DNA of 64,000 nt. Source: Bin34 sp965219935 (lineage in GTDB: Bacteria > Chloroflexota > Anaerolineae > Caldilineales > Caldilineaceae). The stretch spans positions 4,216,001 through 4,280,000 of the forward strand of contig CBDCOU010000003.1 of the NCBI GenBank assembly GCA_965219935.1, written 5' to 3'. Position 1 is the stretch's first letter, and each line of letters opens with the position of its first letter. Position numbers and translations under genes: made by a program. Positions 44,526 to 53,673 of this stretch are shown here, piece by piece. Under the pieces are notes generated by a model that did no database searches, was not told the DNA's origin, and saw only the letters and a program-made list of their open reading frames with translations.

Positions 44526-45953
44526 ATGTCCACCCCCATCCGCATATCCGTGATCGGTGCCGGCAGCGCCCAGTTTTCCCTGGGTCTGGTCAAGGACATC
44601 TGCCTGACCGAAAGCCTCAACGGTAGCCAAATCAGCTTCATGGACATCGATGGCGACCGCCTGGAGATGATTCACAGGCTGGCCAGCCGCTACGCCAACG
44701 AACTGGGTGCGGACCTGGGTTTCGATCTGACCGAGTCGATGGCCGACTCCATGCAGGACGCGGACTTCGTGATCAACACGGCCTCGGCCCACACCCACGC
44801 CATGCAGCGGCTGATCCGCGAGACCGTCGAGAGCTACGGCTACTACCATGGCGGCGGCCTGGGCGGCGGCAACTACCACAACCTGCAGCTGATGCTCGAT
44901 GTGGTGGGCACCATGGAACGGATCTGCCCCGACGCCTGGCTGATCCAGAGCGGCAACCCGGTCTACCAGGGTTGTACCCTGATGACCCGCGAGAGCGACA
45001 TCAAGGTGTGCGGCCTCTGCCACGGCCACTACGGGGTGCATCAGATCGCCAACACCCTCGGTTTCGACCTCGACGAACTCACATGGCAGGCTCCCGGCCT
45101 CAACCACAACATTTGGCTGACCCACTTCCTCTACCGCGGCGAGGATGCCTATCCAGTCCTGGAGGACTGGATTGCCAACGAGGCCGAGGAGTACTGGCGG
45201 TCGCACGAGGCGGAGCGCACCCACGACATCCAGATGTCGCGCGGCACCATCCACCAGTACCGGATGTTCGGCCTGATGCCCATCGGCGACACGCCGCGGT
45301 CCGTCGGCTGGTGGTACCACACCGACCTGGCCGTCAAGAAGCACTGGTACGGCGAGCCCTTCGGCGGACCGGACACCCATATCGCCCGTCCCTACTTTGT
45401 GAAGAACCTGGAAGAGCGGCTGGCCCACATGCAGGCCGTGGCGGAGGACGAGTCCGCTTCGCTGATCGAGGCCTTCGGCCAGGAAAAGACCAAGGAACAG
45501 CAGGTTCCGATCATCGACGGCCTGGTCAACGACAACGAGGGACAGTTCCAGGTCAACGTGCCCAACTACGGCGCCCTGCCCGGCGTACCCGACGATGTGG
45601 TGGTCGAAGTGCCGGCCATCGTCAATGCCAAGGGCATCCAGCCGCTGCGCGTGCATCCCCTGCCCGAGAAAATCATGTACGACCAGATCCTGCCGGGCTG
45701 GCTGCACATGGAGCGCGACCTGCTCGCCTTCCAGACCGGGGACCGACGCACCCTCCTGCTGAACGCCCTCGAGGCCGGCCAGACCCACGATTACGACCAG
45801 GCCCTGAACGCCCTCGAGTCCGTGCTGGCCGTGGAGGGCAACGAGGACGTGAACGCCCACTACCGCTATGGTCCCGGCGACAGCCTGCTGCGCGAACGGC
45901 TCAGCCTCGCCGCGGCCAACGGCGCTTCGCCCAACGGCTCCCGCCCCGCCTGA
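44526..45953 (+). CDS. Glycoside hydrolase family 4 enzyme (first of tandem pair)
   Basis: A 475-residue GH4 enzyme. GH4 glycosidases use NAD and a divalent metal in an oxidation-elimination mechanism. The dinucleotide loop is VIGAGSAQFS (9-18); SGNPV and CHGHYG (from Cys165) give the expected metal-binding Cys and His; ISFMDIDGDRLEM binds the cofactor ribose. Members act on alpha-glucosides, alpha-galactosides or alpha-glucuronides; the neighbouring uronate-dehydrogenase-like gene favours a glucuronide, by inference. CAGGAG precedes the ATG. A close paralogue follows 39 bases after the stop. Confidence 0.92.
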   Translation: MSTPIRISVIGAGSAQFSLGLVKDICLTESLNGSQISFMDIDGDRLEMIHRLASRYANELGADLGFDLTESMADSMQDADFVINTASAHTHAMQRLIRETVESYGYYHGGGLGGGNYHNLQLMLDVVGTMERICPDAWLIQSGNPVYQGCTLMTRESDIKVCGLCHGHYGVHQIANTLGFDLDELTWQAPGLNHNIWLTHFLYRGEDAYPVLEDWIANEAEEYWRSHEAERTHDIQMSRGTIHQYRMFGLMPIGDTPRSVGWWYHTDLAVKKHWYGEPFGGPDTHIARPYFVKNLEERLAHMQAVAEDESASLIEAFGQEKTKEQQVPIIDGLVNDNEGQFQVNVPNYGALPGVPDDVVVEVPAIVNAKGIQPLRVHPLPEKIMYDQILPGWLHMERDLLAFQTGDRRTLLLNALEAGQTHDYDQALNALESVLAVEGNEDVNAHYRYGPGDSLLRERLSLAAANGASPNGSRPA

Positions 45954-45992
45954 TCTCCACCTTCATCAGCCCACCGCCATTCAACAGTCATT

Positions 45993-47408
45993 ATGTCCAC
46001 ACCCATTCGCATCTCCGTCATCGGCGCCGGCAGCGCCACGTTCTCACTGGGGCTGGTCAAGGACATCTGCCTGACCGAAAGCCTCAACGGCAGCAGCATC
46101 AGTTTCATGGACGTGGATGCCGGTCGCCTCGACCTAATTCACACGCTGGCCACGCGCTATGCCGACGAGTTGGGGGCCGACCTCAGTTTCGATCTGACCG
46201 AAAGCCTGCCGGAAACCCTGCAGGACGCGGACTTTGTCATCAATACGGCCTCCGCCTTCTCGCACGGCCTGCAGCGGGAGGTCCGCGAGGTCATCGAACC
46301 CTACGGCTACTACTACAACGGCGGCCTGCACAGCCACAACTTCTACAACCTGCAGCTGATGCTGGACGTGGTCGGCCACATGGAGCAAATCTGTCCGGAT
46401 GCCTGGCTGATCCAGAGCGGCAACCCGGTCTACCAGGGCTGCACGCTCATGACCCGCGAGAGCGACATCAAGGTCTGTGGGCTCTGCCACGGCCACTACG
46501 GCGTGTACGGCATCGCCCGGACGATCGGTCTGGAGGACCTGCGCAAGGTGACCTGGGAGGCTCCCGGCCTCAACCACAACATTTGGCTCACCCGGTTCAT
46601 CTACGAAGGCCGGGATGCGTATCCCCTGCTGGAGGACTGGATTGCCAACGAGGCCGAAACCTACTGGCGCGACCATCGCGCCACCAGCACCCACGACACC
46701 CAGATGTCGCGCGGCACCATCCACCAGTACCGCATGTTCGGCCTGATGCCGATCGGGGACACGCCGCGCGCCGTGGGCTGGTGGTACCACACCAGCCTGC
46801 CGGTCAAGAAGCACTGGTTCGGCGAGCCCTACGGCGGGCCGGACACCCACATTGCGCGTCCCCAGCACGTCCAGAAGCTGGAGGATCGCCTTGCGCATAT
46901 GCAGGCTGTGGCCGACGATCCCAAGGCCAGTCTGATCGAGGCGTTCGGCGACACCAAGACGCACGAACAGCAGGTACCCATCATCGACGGCCTCGTCAAC
47001 AACAACGAGGGCTACTTCCAGGTCAACGTGCCGAACCACGGCGCGCTGCCCGGTGTGCCGGACGATGTGGTGGTCGAGGTGCCGGCCCTTGTCAACGCCA
47101 AGGGCATCCAGCCCGTGCGCGTCCAGCCGCTGCCCGAGAAAATCATGTACGAACAGATTCTGCCCGGCTGGCTGCAGATGGAGCGGGAACTCCTGGCCTT
47201 CCGGGACGGCGACCGCCGCGCCCTGCTGTTCGATGCACTCGAAAGCAACCAGACGCGGGAATACGATCAGGCCCTGTCCGCCGTCGAGGAAATCCTGATG
47301 CTCAAGGGTCACGAGCAGATGAACGAGCACTACACCTACGGCGCGGGCGACAGTCTGCTGCGGGCCCGGGTCAACGGTGTGGCCGTGAACGGGAGCCGCG
47401 CTGCGTGA
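45993..47408 (+). CDS. Glycoside hydrolase family 4 enzyme (second of tandem pair)
   Basis: A 471-residue paralogue of the preceding gene, closely alike over the whole length, starting with the same MSTPIRISVIGAGSA. The NAD loop (VIGAGSATFS), SGNPV, and CHGHYG are all retained, so it should be active. Differences cluster around the likely substrate pocket, for example SHNFYNLQ in place of GGNYHNLQ and the stretch after CHGHYGV, so specificity may have shifted. It is a tandem duplication. The stop codon overlaps the GTG start of the next gene (GTGA). Confidence 0.92.
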   Translation: MSTPIRISVIGAGSATFSLGLVKDICLTESLNGSSISFMDVDAGRLDLIHTLATRYADELGADLSFDLTESLPETLQDADFVINTASAFSHGLQREVREVIEPYGYYYNGGLHSHNFYNLQLMLDVVGHMEQICPDAWLIQSGNPVYQGCTLMTRESDIKVCGLCHGHYGVYGIARTIGLEDLRKVTWEAPGLNHNIWLTRFIYEGRDAYPLLEDWIANEAETYWRDHRATSTHDTQMSRGTIHQYRMFGLMPIGDTPRAVGWWYHTSLPVKKHWFGEPYGGPDTHIARPQHVQKLEDRLAHMQAVADDPKASLIEAFGDTKTHEQQVPIIDGLVNNNEGYFQVNVPNHGALPGVPDDVVVEVPALVNAKGIQPVRVQPLPEKIMYEQILPGWLQMERELLAFRDGDRRALLFDALESNQTREYDQALSAVEEILMLKGHEQMNEHYTYGAGDSLLRARVNGVAVNGSRAA

Positions 47409-48322
47409 CGAGCGTCGGTCTGGCGGTTGACATCGCGGTTGCCCACATCGGCGACCGGGAGGCCACCGCGCGCATTACCGAGCTTTTGACCGACCTGCAT
47501 GGTTCGGAATACGAGTTCGCGATCCGGCACGTGCGCGGATCGGCGACCCTCTATCCCGTGCCGGGTCGGTTGACCGCCTGCTTCCTGATGGAGGCACAGG
47601 GGGCGGGGCTCAGTATGTTCCAGGGCGACCTGGTGCGGTGTCCGGATGCCGGGTTTCCCGCAAGGACGGTCGGCGACGATCTGTCGGAGGTCACCGAAAG
47701 GCGCTGGCATCCGGTTCAGGCCGGGGACACGGTCTGCATTGACGACCGTGCCCGTTCGATGGCCAATCTCTCGGGCGACTTGGCCTGGTTCGAGGTGTCG
47801 ATGCCGGTTACCGACTATGTGGCTCCGCGCCTTACGCTGCTGCGCAACCTGAAGGACCAGCCGGGCGGTTGCGCCGCCCATGCCGGTGCGTTCCGCCGCG
47901 AGGCGCTGCCGCCCGTCAGGCCGATGGCCGCAGACCTCGACCAGCGGGGCGTGAACCGGATCAACATGCATGCCTTGGACATGCGGACCGATCGGGACCC
48001 GCCGCCATCCCCGCACTGTCATGGTCCGGTGGCCGCGGGCGACGCGGGCTTCGTGAACCATTCCGAAACGGCCCTTGTCCTGCCGCGTAGTCTGTACGGA
48101 CTGCCGGCCCATGGCGCGGGCCTCCCGGAGCAGGTCGAAATGTATCCCTGCGTTGCGGACCCCCTCGGAGAACCGGCCGTGGTTCCGGTGCAATCCGGTT
48201 CGATCGTGGTTACGCCCGGTGCCCGCGACCGGACCATGGGCCACTGTTTCGTGAACGCCTTTGCCATGCTGGTGGCGATTCCCGGCTTCGTCTCCCCGCA
48301 CCATGGCCTGCCCCGAGCGTAG
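47405..48322 (+). CDS. Bicupin-like protein of unknown function coupled to the GH4 pair
   Basis: A 305-residue protein starting with a GTG that overlaps the GH4 stop by four bases, so translation is coupled. The middle (WHPVQAGDTVCIDDRARSMA) and C-terminal half (PHCHGPVAAGDAGFVNHSET, then VQSGSIVVTPGARDRTMGH) look like two cupin-type barrels, with PHCH as a possible metal site. Cupins in sugar operons serve as isomerases, decarboxylases or sensors. No exact family was recognised. The long open frame upstream in this phase overlaps both GH4 genes and is a shadow; only this part is real. Confidence 0.7.
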   Translation: MTSVGLAVDIAVAHIGDREATARITELLTDLHGSEYEFAIRHVRGSATLYPVPGRLTACFLMEAQGAGLSMFQGDLVRCPDAGFPARTVGDDLSEVTERRWHPVQAGDTVCIDDRARSMANLSGDLAWFEVSMPVTDYVAPRLTLLRNLKDQPGGCAAHAGAFRREALPPVRPMAADLDQRGVNRINMHALDMRTDRDPPPSPHCHGPVAAGDAGFVNHSETALVLPRSLYGLPAHGAGLPEQVEMYPCVADPLGEPAVVPVQSGSIVVTPGARDRTMGHCFVNAFAMLVAIPGFVSPHHGLPRA

Positions 48323-48334
48323 TTCTTCCCGCTG

Positions 48335-51190
48335 ATGCAGCCGTTTGTTGCAGGCATGCGCACCGGGCGCGGCCTCTTCGTCCTGACCCTGAAACGGCTG
48401 GCCAGCCGCCCGGGGCTGACCATCCTGGCCCTGATCGGCATTGTGCTGGCCGTGGGCCTGCTCAGTTCCGCTGCCTTCTTCGCACAGGCGGTTGATCGGG
48501 TCATCCTCAATCAGGAACTGGCCGAACTCAGTGCGGCCACCAACCGGCCGGCCTTCTCCACGCGCATCTACTTCTTCCCGTCCTCGCGCAAGCGCATGGG
48601 CATCGAGGCGGCGGAACGCGCCGGTTCGAGCATCAGCGGCACGCTGTCCGCCGAAATTGGCCTGGGAGTTGATCGCAAGGACCTGCAGATGGAAAGCGGG
48701 AGCATGGTGCTCCTGCCGGCCAAGGGCGACACCGCCTACACGGACATCCGCGAGTACCTGACCAGCATCAACATCGTCTACATCGAAGGCGTGGCCCCTC
48801 ACCTCAACATCGTGCAGGGGGACGTGTTCGCGGATGCCATGGGCACGTCCGATGTGCTGAACGCCTGGATGCACTTGTCGCTAGCCGATGAGATGGGCGT
48901 CTCCCCCGGCGAGGAGTTTGAACTGGCGCTCAACGCCGCGGACGAAGGCATCCGGATGCGGATTGCCGGGATTTGGCAGGCTGCCGACGGGGAAGACAAC
49001 TTCTGGTTCAATCCACCCGACACCAAGCTGGGGGACGCCCTGCTGGTAAGCCGCGCCTCCTACCTCAATTTCATTGAGCCGATCCTGCCCAGCCGTTCGC
49101 GATTCGTGTCATGGCACATCAGCCTGGACGATTCAACCCTGAACCCGAAGTACTCGCGCGAGTACGCCGAAGGCTTCGAGATGGGCATGGCGGTGATCGA
49201 CAAGTACCTGCCCGGAGCCAACCTCGACATCTCGGCCCTGGATCCGCTCAAGGATTTTGTGCAGCGCAACACGCTGCTCACGATCCAGCTGCTGGGCTTC
49301 AACGTCCCGGCCCTCGGCTTCCTGATCTACTTCCTGATCATGATTGCGGCCATCATTGCCCGGTGGCAGCAGCGCGAGACGGCCATTCTCGTGTCGCGTG
49401 GCCTGAACACCTCGGGCGTGGTGGCGATCGTGCTGCTGGAGGAACTGATCCTTTTCATTGTCGGCATCCCCCTGGGCATCGCCTTCGGCATGGGCATTTC
49501 CCTGTTCATGGGCTACACGGTCAGTTTCCTGAGCTTTACGACCCTGCGGGAGCCGGTTCCGGTCTCGTTCCAGGGGCTGAACTGGTATCTGATTGGGGCC
49601 GGTCTGGCCGTGGCGGTGCTGGCACGCCTCATCCCGGCGGTCCGCACCGCCCGCATGAGCATCGTCGAGGCGGAGCGGGGACGCCAGGTGCAGAAGCCGT
49701 TCTGGCAACGGGCCTACCTGGATTTCCTGCTGGTTGTGCCCACCTGGTATGCCTACGACCAGCTGGCCAACGAAGGCACCTTCGCCAACATGGTCCAGGA
49801 GCGGACCGCCGAACTGTTCTCAGACCCGCTTCTCATTCTGGTGCCGGCCCTGTTCGTGCTCACCTGCAGTCTGCTGGTGATGCGCATCTTCCCGATTCTG
49901 ATGTGGATCCTGGACCGCATCGCCGGCTGGACCAACCTGCTGACCACCCACCTCGCCCTGCGCCAGCTGGAGCGGCACAGCCAGCGCTACATCAACCCGC
50001 TGCTGCTGGTCATCGTGTCCCTGTCGCTGGGCATTTACACCTACTCCATGGCCCTCAGCCTGGACCAGTGGCTGATTGATCAGGTGCGTCACGAAGTGGG
50101 GGCCGGCGCGACGTTCGAGCCCTTCATCCCGCCCTCGCCGGACAGCTCCGGAGGTTCGGGCCCGATCATGGACGGAACCGGAACCTGGATTCCCACCGTG
50201 GCCGAGTTCGAGGCCCTGCCCGGGGTGACCGCCGCGGCCAGGGTCGGCAACTACAACGCCGAACTGGAGGTGACCGGCGGGGACATCCTGCGCCTGGACT
50301 TCATGGCGGTCGATCGAATCGACTTTGCCAAGGTGGCGTGGTTCCGGGAGGATTTCGCCGACGATTCCCTCGGGGGCCTTATGAACCGCCTGGCCCTGTC
50401 GCCCAACAGCATCCTGGTGCCGCGGGCCCTGATGGGGCCGCTCAACTGGCGGGAGGGGGACGAGGTCGGCCTGGAAGTGAGCATGGCCCGGGGCCATTCC
50501 GTCCAGGACCAGTTCGTGATTGCCGGTGTCTACGATCAGTTCGCCACGATCTATCACCAGCCATGGACGGTGATCGGCAACATGGATCACGTTTTTTCGC
50601 TGGCGGGCACCGATTTCGCACACCACATTTGGATGGGGGTGGACGAGTCGGTGGAGGCGATCGAGTTGAAGCAGGCCATACGGAGGATGGGCATCGAACC
50701 CACCCGCTGGCGGCATGTGCCCACGCGCATTATCGAGGAACAGGCGCGCATGGAACGGGTCGGCATCTTCGGCACGCTGTCCGTGGGCTTCCTGGCAGCC
50801 GCGGCCATGGCCTTTCTGGCCCTCCTGGTCCACAGCTATGCCTCGCTCCAGGACCGCATGTTCCAGTTCGGGGTACTGCGGGCCGTGGGCGTGATGCGGT
50901 CCCAGATTATTGGTCAGATCACCATCGAGTACATCTTCCTGACCAGCTACGGAACCCTGGCCGGCGCGGTCATCGGTTCCCTGTGCTCCATTCTCTTCTC
51001 GCCGTTCTTCAGGGTCACGGCCGCGGTGCGCAATCCGCTGCCGCCGCTGGTGCCCCTGATTGCCGAGAACGAGATTGCCATCCTGGCCGCGGTCTTTGCC
51101 GCCGCGATTGTGCTGGTGGAGGTGTCCGTCACCTTCCAGGCCCTGACGCGACGCCTGTTCGACGCCCTGCGCATGGGCTATCAGGAGTAG
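48335..51190 (+). CDS. FtsX-like ABC permease with large extracellular domain
   Basis: A 951-residue membrane protein: an N-terminal helix (LTILALIGIVLAVGLLSSAAFF), an extracellular region of about 270 residues, an FtsX block of three helices (LGFNVPALGFLIYFLIMIAA; VALVLLEE region; ISLFMGY), a further helix and external part, and a second FtsX block near the C-terminus (TLSVGFLAAAAMAFLALLV). This is the MacB/LolC-type design that couples ATP hydrolysis to lipoprotein or lipid handling outside the membrane. No ATPase gene is adjacent. The ATG at 48335 lies 12 bases after the preceding gene; an ATG at 48356 is also possible. Confidence 0.88.
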   Translation: MQPFVAGMRTGRGLFVLTLKRLASRPGLTILALIGIVLAVGLLSSAAFFAQAVDRVILNQELAELSAATNRPAFSTRIYFFPSSRKRMGIEAAERAGSSISGTLSAEIGLGVDRKDLQMESGSMVLLPAKGDTAYTDIREYLTSINIVYIEGVAPHLNIVQGDVFADAMGTSDVLNAWMHLSLADEMGVSPGEEFELALNAADEGIRMRIAGIWQAADGEDNFWFNPPDTKLGDALLVSRASYLNFIEPILPSRSRFVSWHISLDDSTLNPKYSREYAEGFEMGMAVIDKYLPGANLDISALDPLKDFVQRNTLLTIQLLGFNVPALGFLIYFLIMIAAIIARWQQRETAILVSRGLNTSGVVAIVLLEELILFIVGIPLGIAFGMGISLFMGYTVSFLSFTTLREPVPVSFQGLNWYLIGAGLAVAVLARLIPAVRTARMSIVEAERGRQVQKPFWQRAYLDFLLVVPTWYAYDQLANEGTFANMVQERTAELFSDPLLILVPALFVLTCSLLVMRIFPILMWILDRIAGWTNLLTTHLALRQLERHSQRYINPLLLVIVSLSLGIYTYSMALSLDQWLIDQVRHEVGAGATFEPFIPPSPDSSGGSGPIMDGTGTWIPTVAEFEALPGVTAAARVGNYNAELEVTGGDILRLDFMAVDRIDFAKVAWFREDFADDSLGGLMNRLALSPNSILVPRALMGPLNWREGDEVGLEVSMARGHSVQDQFVIAGVYDQFATIYHQPWTVIGNMDHVFSLAGTDFAHHIWMGVDESVEAIELKQAIRRMGIEPTRWRHVPTRIIEEQARMERVGIFGTLSVGFLAAAAMAFLALLVHSYASLQDRMFQFGVLRAVGVMRSQIIGQITIEYIFLTSYGTLAGAVIGSLCSILFSPFFRVTAAVRNPLPPLVPLIAENEIAILAAVFAAAIVLVEVSVTFQALTRRLFDALRMGYQE

Positions 51191-51241
51191 TACCCGCCGG
51201 ATGGACACCATCGGCGGTACCTGTTGCACGGAGGTTGGGGA

Positions 51242-51562
51242 ATGCCGTTTCGCAGGCTTGACATAAAGGGAATAGACACGTACTGGATTGAGCAGGGGCT
51301 GACAGGGGAGCCGTTGCACCTGCACATATCCACGACCGAGCCGGGCATGCGCGCACATCCACCGCATGTACACGGAGGCTATGAGGCGTTCTTTGTCCTG
51401 GAAGGCCAGGCAACGCTGGAATTTGCGGATGAAACCGTGGACCTGTCTGCCGGCGAAGCGGTCGTCTTCGATCCGCACACGCTGCATGGCCTGGTCAACT
51501 CCGGGACGATTCCCAACCGCTACATGGTGATCCTGGTCGCTTCCGACCTGGTCAACCCCTGA
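51242..51562 (+). CDS. Small cupin-domain protein
   Basis: A 106-residue single-domain cupin. The metal-binding motif 1 is HPPHVHGGYEAFFVLEGQ and motif 2 is FDPHTLHGLVNSG. GGAGG lies about seven bases before the chosen ATG; an upstream start in the same frame lacks that spacing. Small cupins act as metal-dependent enzymes or ligand sensors; no specific role can be assigned. A hairpin follows the stop. Confidence 0.85.
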   Translation: MPFRRLDIKGIDTYWIEQGLTGEPLHLHISTTEPGMRAHPPHVHGGYEAFFVLEGQATLEFADETVDLSAGEAVVFDPHTLHGLVNSGTIPNRYMVILVASDLVNP

Positions 51563-51597
51563 TTACGGGTTGGTCCCAGCCCATTTCCCGCAGCCAA

Positions 51598-51620
51598 ACC
51601 GCGCGGGTTTGCCGCGCGGT
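51598..51620 (+). terminator. Hairpin after the cupin gene
   Basis: A perfect nine-base stem (ACCGCGCGG) with loop GTTTG begins 36 bases after the cupin stop. It lacks a U tract, so it is a terminator-like structure only. Confidence 0.5.
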
Positions 51621-51833
51621 CTACACTTGCCTTGAGGTTCTTGGACTAGACGCGGACGCGTTTCATGTCCGGGCCTGCCTTCATGCAATCAGCGTCAGGG
51701 CCCACGCCGACAATCCGGCGCAGCCCGTGAGCGCGGCCCGGGATTGTGCAGCGCGCTGCGCTGTTGAGCCAACAGCGTCGAGGTTCTGCGGCGAATTTGA
51801 GCTGCGAACCGGCGCACAGGTACAGGAGACGCC

Positions 51834-53435
51834 ATGGCAGAAGTGATCGGCGGCATCCTCGGCGGGGTCGGCCTGCTGTTTGTCGGCATGTGGCTGTTGG
51901 CGGAGAACCTGAAGGTGCTGGTGGGGCCGCGTCTGCGGCTCTTGGCGACCCGGTTGGCCAACAACCGCTTCGCCGGGTTTGGCTGGGGCACGCTGGCCGG
52001 AGCCATCACGCAAAGTTCTCCGGCCGTGACCTTCATTACGATCAGCATGCTGCGTTCCGGCTTGATTTCGCCGCGGCAGGGCTATCCCATCGTCCTGGGC
52101 GCACAGCTGGGCGTGGGTCTGATTCTGTTCATCGTCACCGTGGACATCCGCGTGGTCGCGCTGTTCGGGATTGGCGTGGGCGGCCTTCTCATCTCGCGCC
52201 TGAATCGGGACGGCTACCGCGAACTGGGGGCGATGCTGTTCGGTGTGTCCGCCTTGTTGTTCGGACTGGTGTTGATCAAGGAGTCGGCGGCACCCTTGGC
52301 GGATCAGCCATGGTTCCAGGCCGGCTTGGAGATTTCCACCCGCTCCCTCCTGCTGTCGTTGCTTCTTGGCACTCTGCTCACCTTCGTGGTGCAGGCTCTG
52401 GTTCCGGTCGTCGCCTTCGGCATCGGCTTGGCGGCCGCGCAACTGGTGGGCGTGGAACAGGTGCTGATGTACATCTATGGTTCCTACATGGGACTGGGCA
52501 TCAGCGTGCTCATTCTTTCGTCCAACCTGCGGGGAACCGCCCGGCAGCTGGGCATGTTTTGGGCATTCCAGTGTTTTTTCTCCGTGGCGATCATTGTCCT
52601 GCTGCTCTATGTGGAGGTCTATCTCGACGTGCCGCTGATCGTGGCGGCGGTGACCGCCCTGGACATCGGCCTGGGACCGCAGATGGCCTTGGCGGTCATC
52701 TTGTTCGGCATGCCCTCCCGCTTTGTGGTGATGGCGGCCCCTGACTGGACGATGCGGCTGTTTGCCCGTTTCTGGCCGGCCAGTACCGAGGAGGAACAGT
52801 CCCGGCCCCAATTCATTCACGACCAGGCCATGGACGACGTCGAGACCGCCCTTGACCTGGCGCACTTGGAGCAACGGCGCGTGCTGGGCATATTCTCCGA
52901 CTATTTGAACATGGCCCGGACCGGACAATCCGCCGCCAACCTGAAACTCTCCGTCCAGTCTCTCAACGAACGCCTTGACGAATTCCTGGCCGAGTTGGCG
53001 CGCCAGAATCCGGGTCAGAGCAGCGAACGCCACAACGCCGTCCTGAGCCGGCAGAAACTGATCACCTGGCTGGATGAACAGTTCTCGGTCGTACCCGAAC
53101 TGCTGCTGCAATTGCCGGAGGATCCGGAACTGGACATGTTTCAGATGAGCATCGTGGAGGGCACCGATGCCGCGTTTCTCATATTCCTGGATGCCCTGGA
53201 GGAAGAGGATGCTGCTTCCTGGGAGTTCGCCGAGCAGTTGATGGGCGATCGGAGGGTGTTGATGCAGAACATCCGGGAAAGAAACTTGGCCGCAACCCCG
53301 GAGGAGGACCAAGTGCGGCAACGCATCATTGTGGAGACCACCAACGCGGTGGAGAACATCTTCTTCCTGCTCGCCCAATTGACCCGCGACTATCGGAACG
53401 AGAGCAGCCGCGAATCGGTGTCGGCTGCCGGTTGA
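51834..53435 (+). CDS. Na/Pi-cotransporter-family membrane protein with PhoU-like tail
   Basis: A 533-residue protein with about eight membrane helices in residues 1-320 and a long helical cytoplasmic tail resembling PhoU. The first phosphate-binding repeat keeps GAITQSSPAVTFI (QSS near 60). The inverted second repeat, expected to carry another QSS, reads VVQALVPVVAF, so one binding signature is degenerate. Relatives (NptA/YjbB) move phosphate with sodium or export it. The start follows CAGGAGACGCC. It stands alone after a 270-base gap containing a hairpin. Confidence 0.88.
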   Translation: MAEVIGGILGGVGLLFVGMWLLAENLKVLVGPRLRLLATRLANNRFAGFGWGTLAGAITQSSPAVTFITISMLRSGLISPRQGYPIVLGAQLGVGLILFIVTVDIRVVALFGIGVGGLLISRLNRDGYRELGAMLFGVSALLFGLVLIKESAAPLADQPWFQAGLEISTRSLLLSLLLGTLLTFVVQALVPVVAFGIGLAAAQLVGVEQVLMYIYGSYMGLGISVLILSSNLRGTARQLGMFWAFQCFFSVAIIVLLLYVEVYLDVPLIVAAVTALDIGLGPQMALAVILFGMPSRFVVMAAPDWTMRLFARFWPASTEEEQSRPQFIHDQAMDDVETALDLAHLEQRRVLGIFSDYLNMARTGQSAANLKLSVQSLNERLDEFLAELARQNPGQSSERHNAVLSRQKLITWLDEQFSVVPELLLQLPEDPELDMFQMSIVEGTDAAFLIFLDALEEEDAASWEFAEQLMGDRRVLMQNIRERNLAATPEEDQVRQRIIVETTNAVENIFFLLAQLTRDYRNESSRESVSAAG

Positions 53436-53673
53436 CGGCCGACCTGTGTCCGTCGCACGCGGCGCGACGAAGCGGCAACGGTGTTCGTTGGTGCCGGCCC
53501 GGAATGGTCGGCATTGACTCCGGCCCAGCCCCCCATGGTTTCGCCGCCGCGTGATGGATCGCGGACAATTTCCGTCCGGGCTGGATCCGTGCAGGGCACC
53601 GCCTACTGCTCCGGCAGCAAGACGGGCTGTCCTGCTCCCTCGTTCAAATTTGGCATTTCGGGAAAGATTTTCA

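Noticed and set aside
43620..45860. A 746-codon open frame on the minus strand
   Set aside because: Antisense to the SDR and first GH4 gene, Val/Gly/His-rich, no motifs.
44972..47404. Long open frame upstream of the bicupin-like gene in the same phase
   Set aside because: It overlaps both GH4 genes and is Arg/Pro-rich; only the part from the GTG at 47405 has normal composition and a coupled start.
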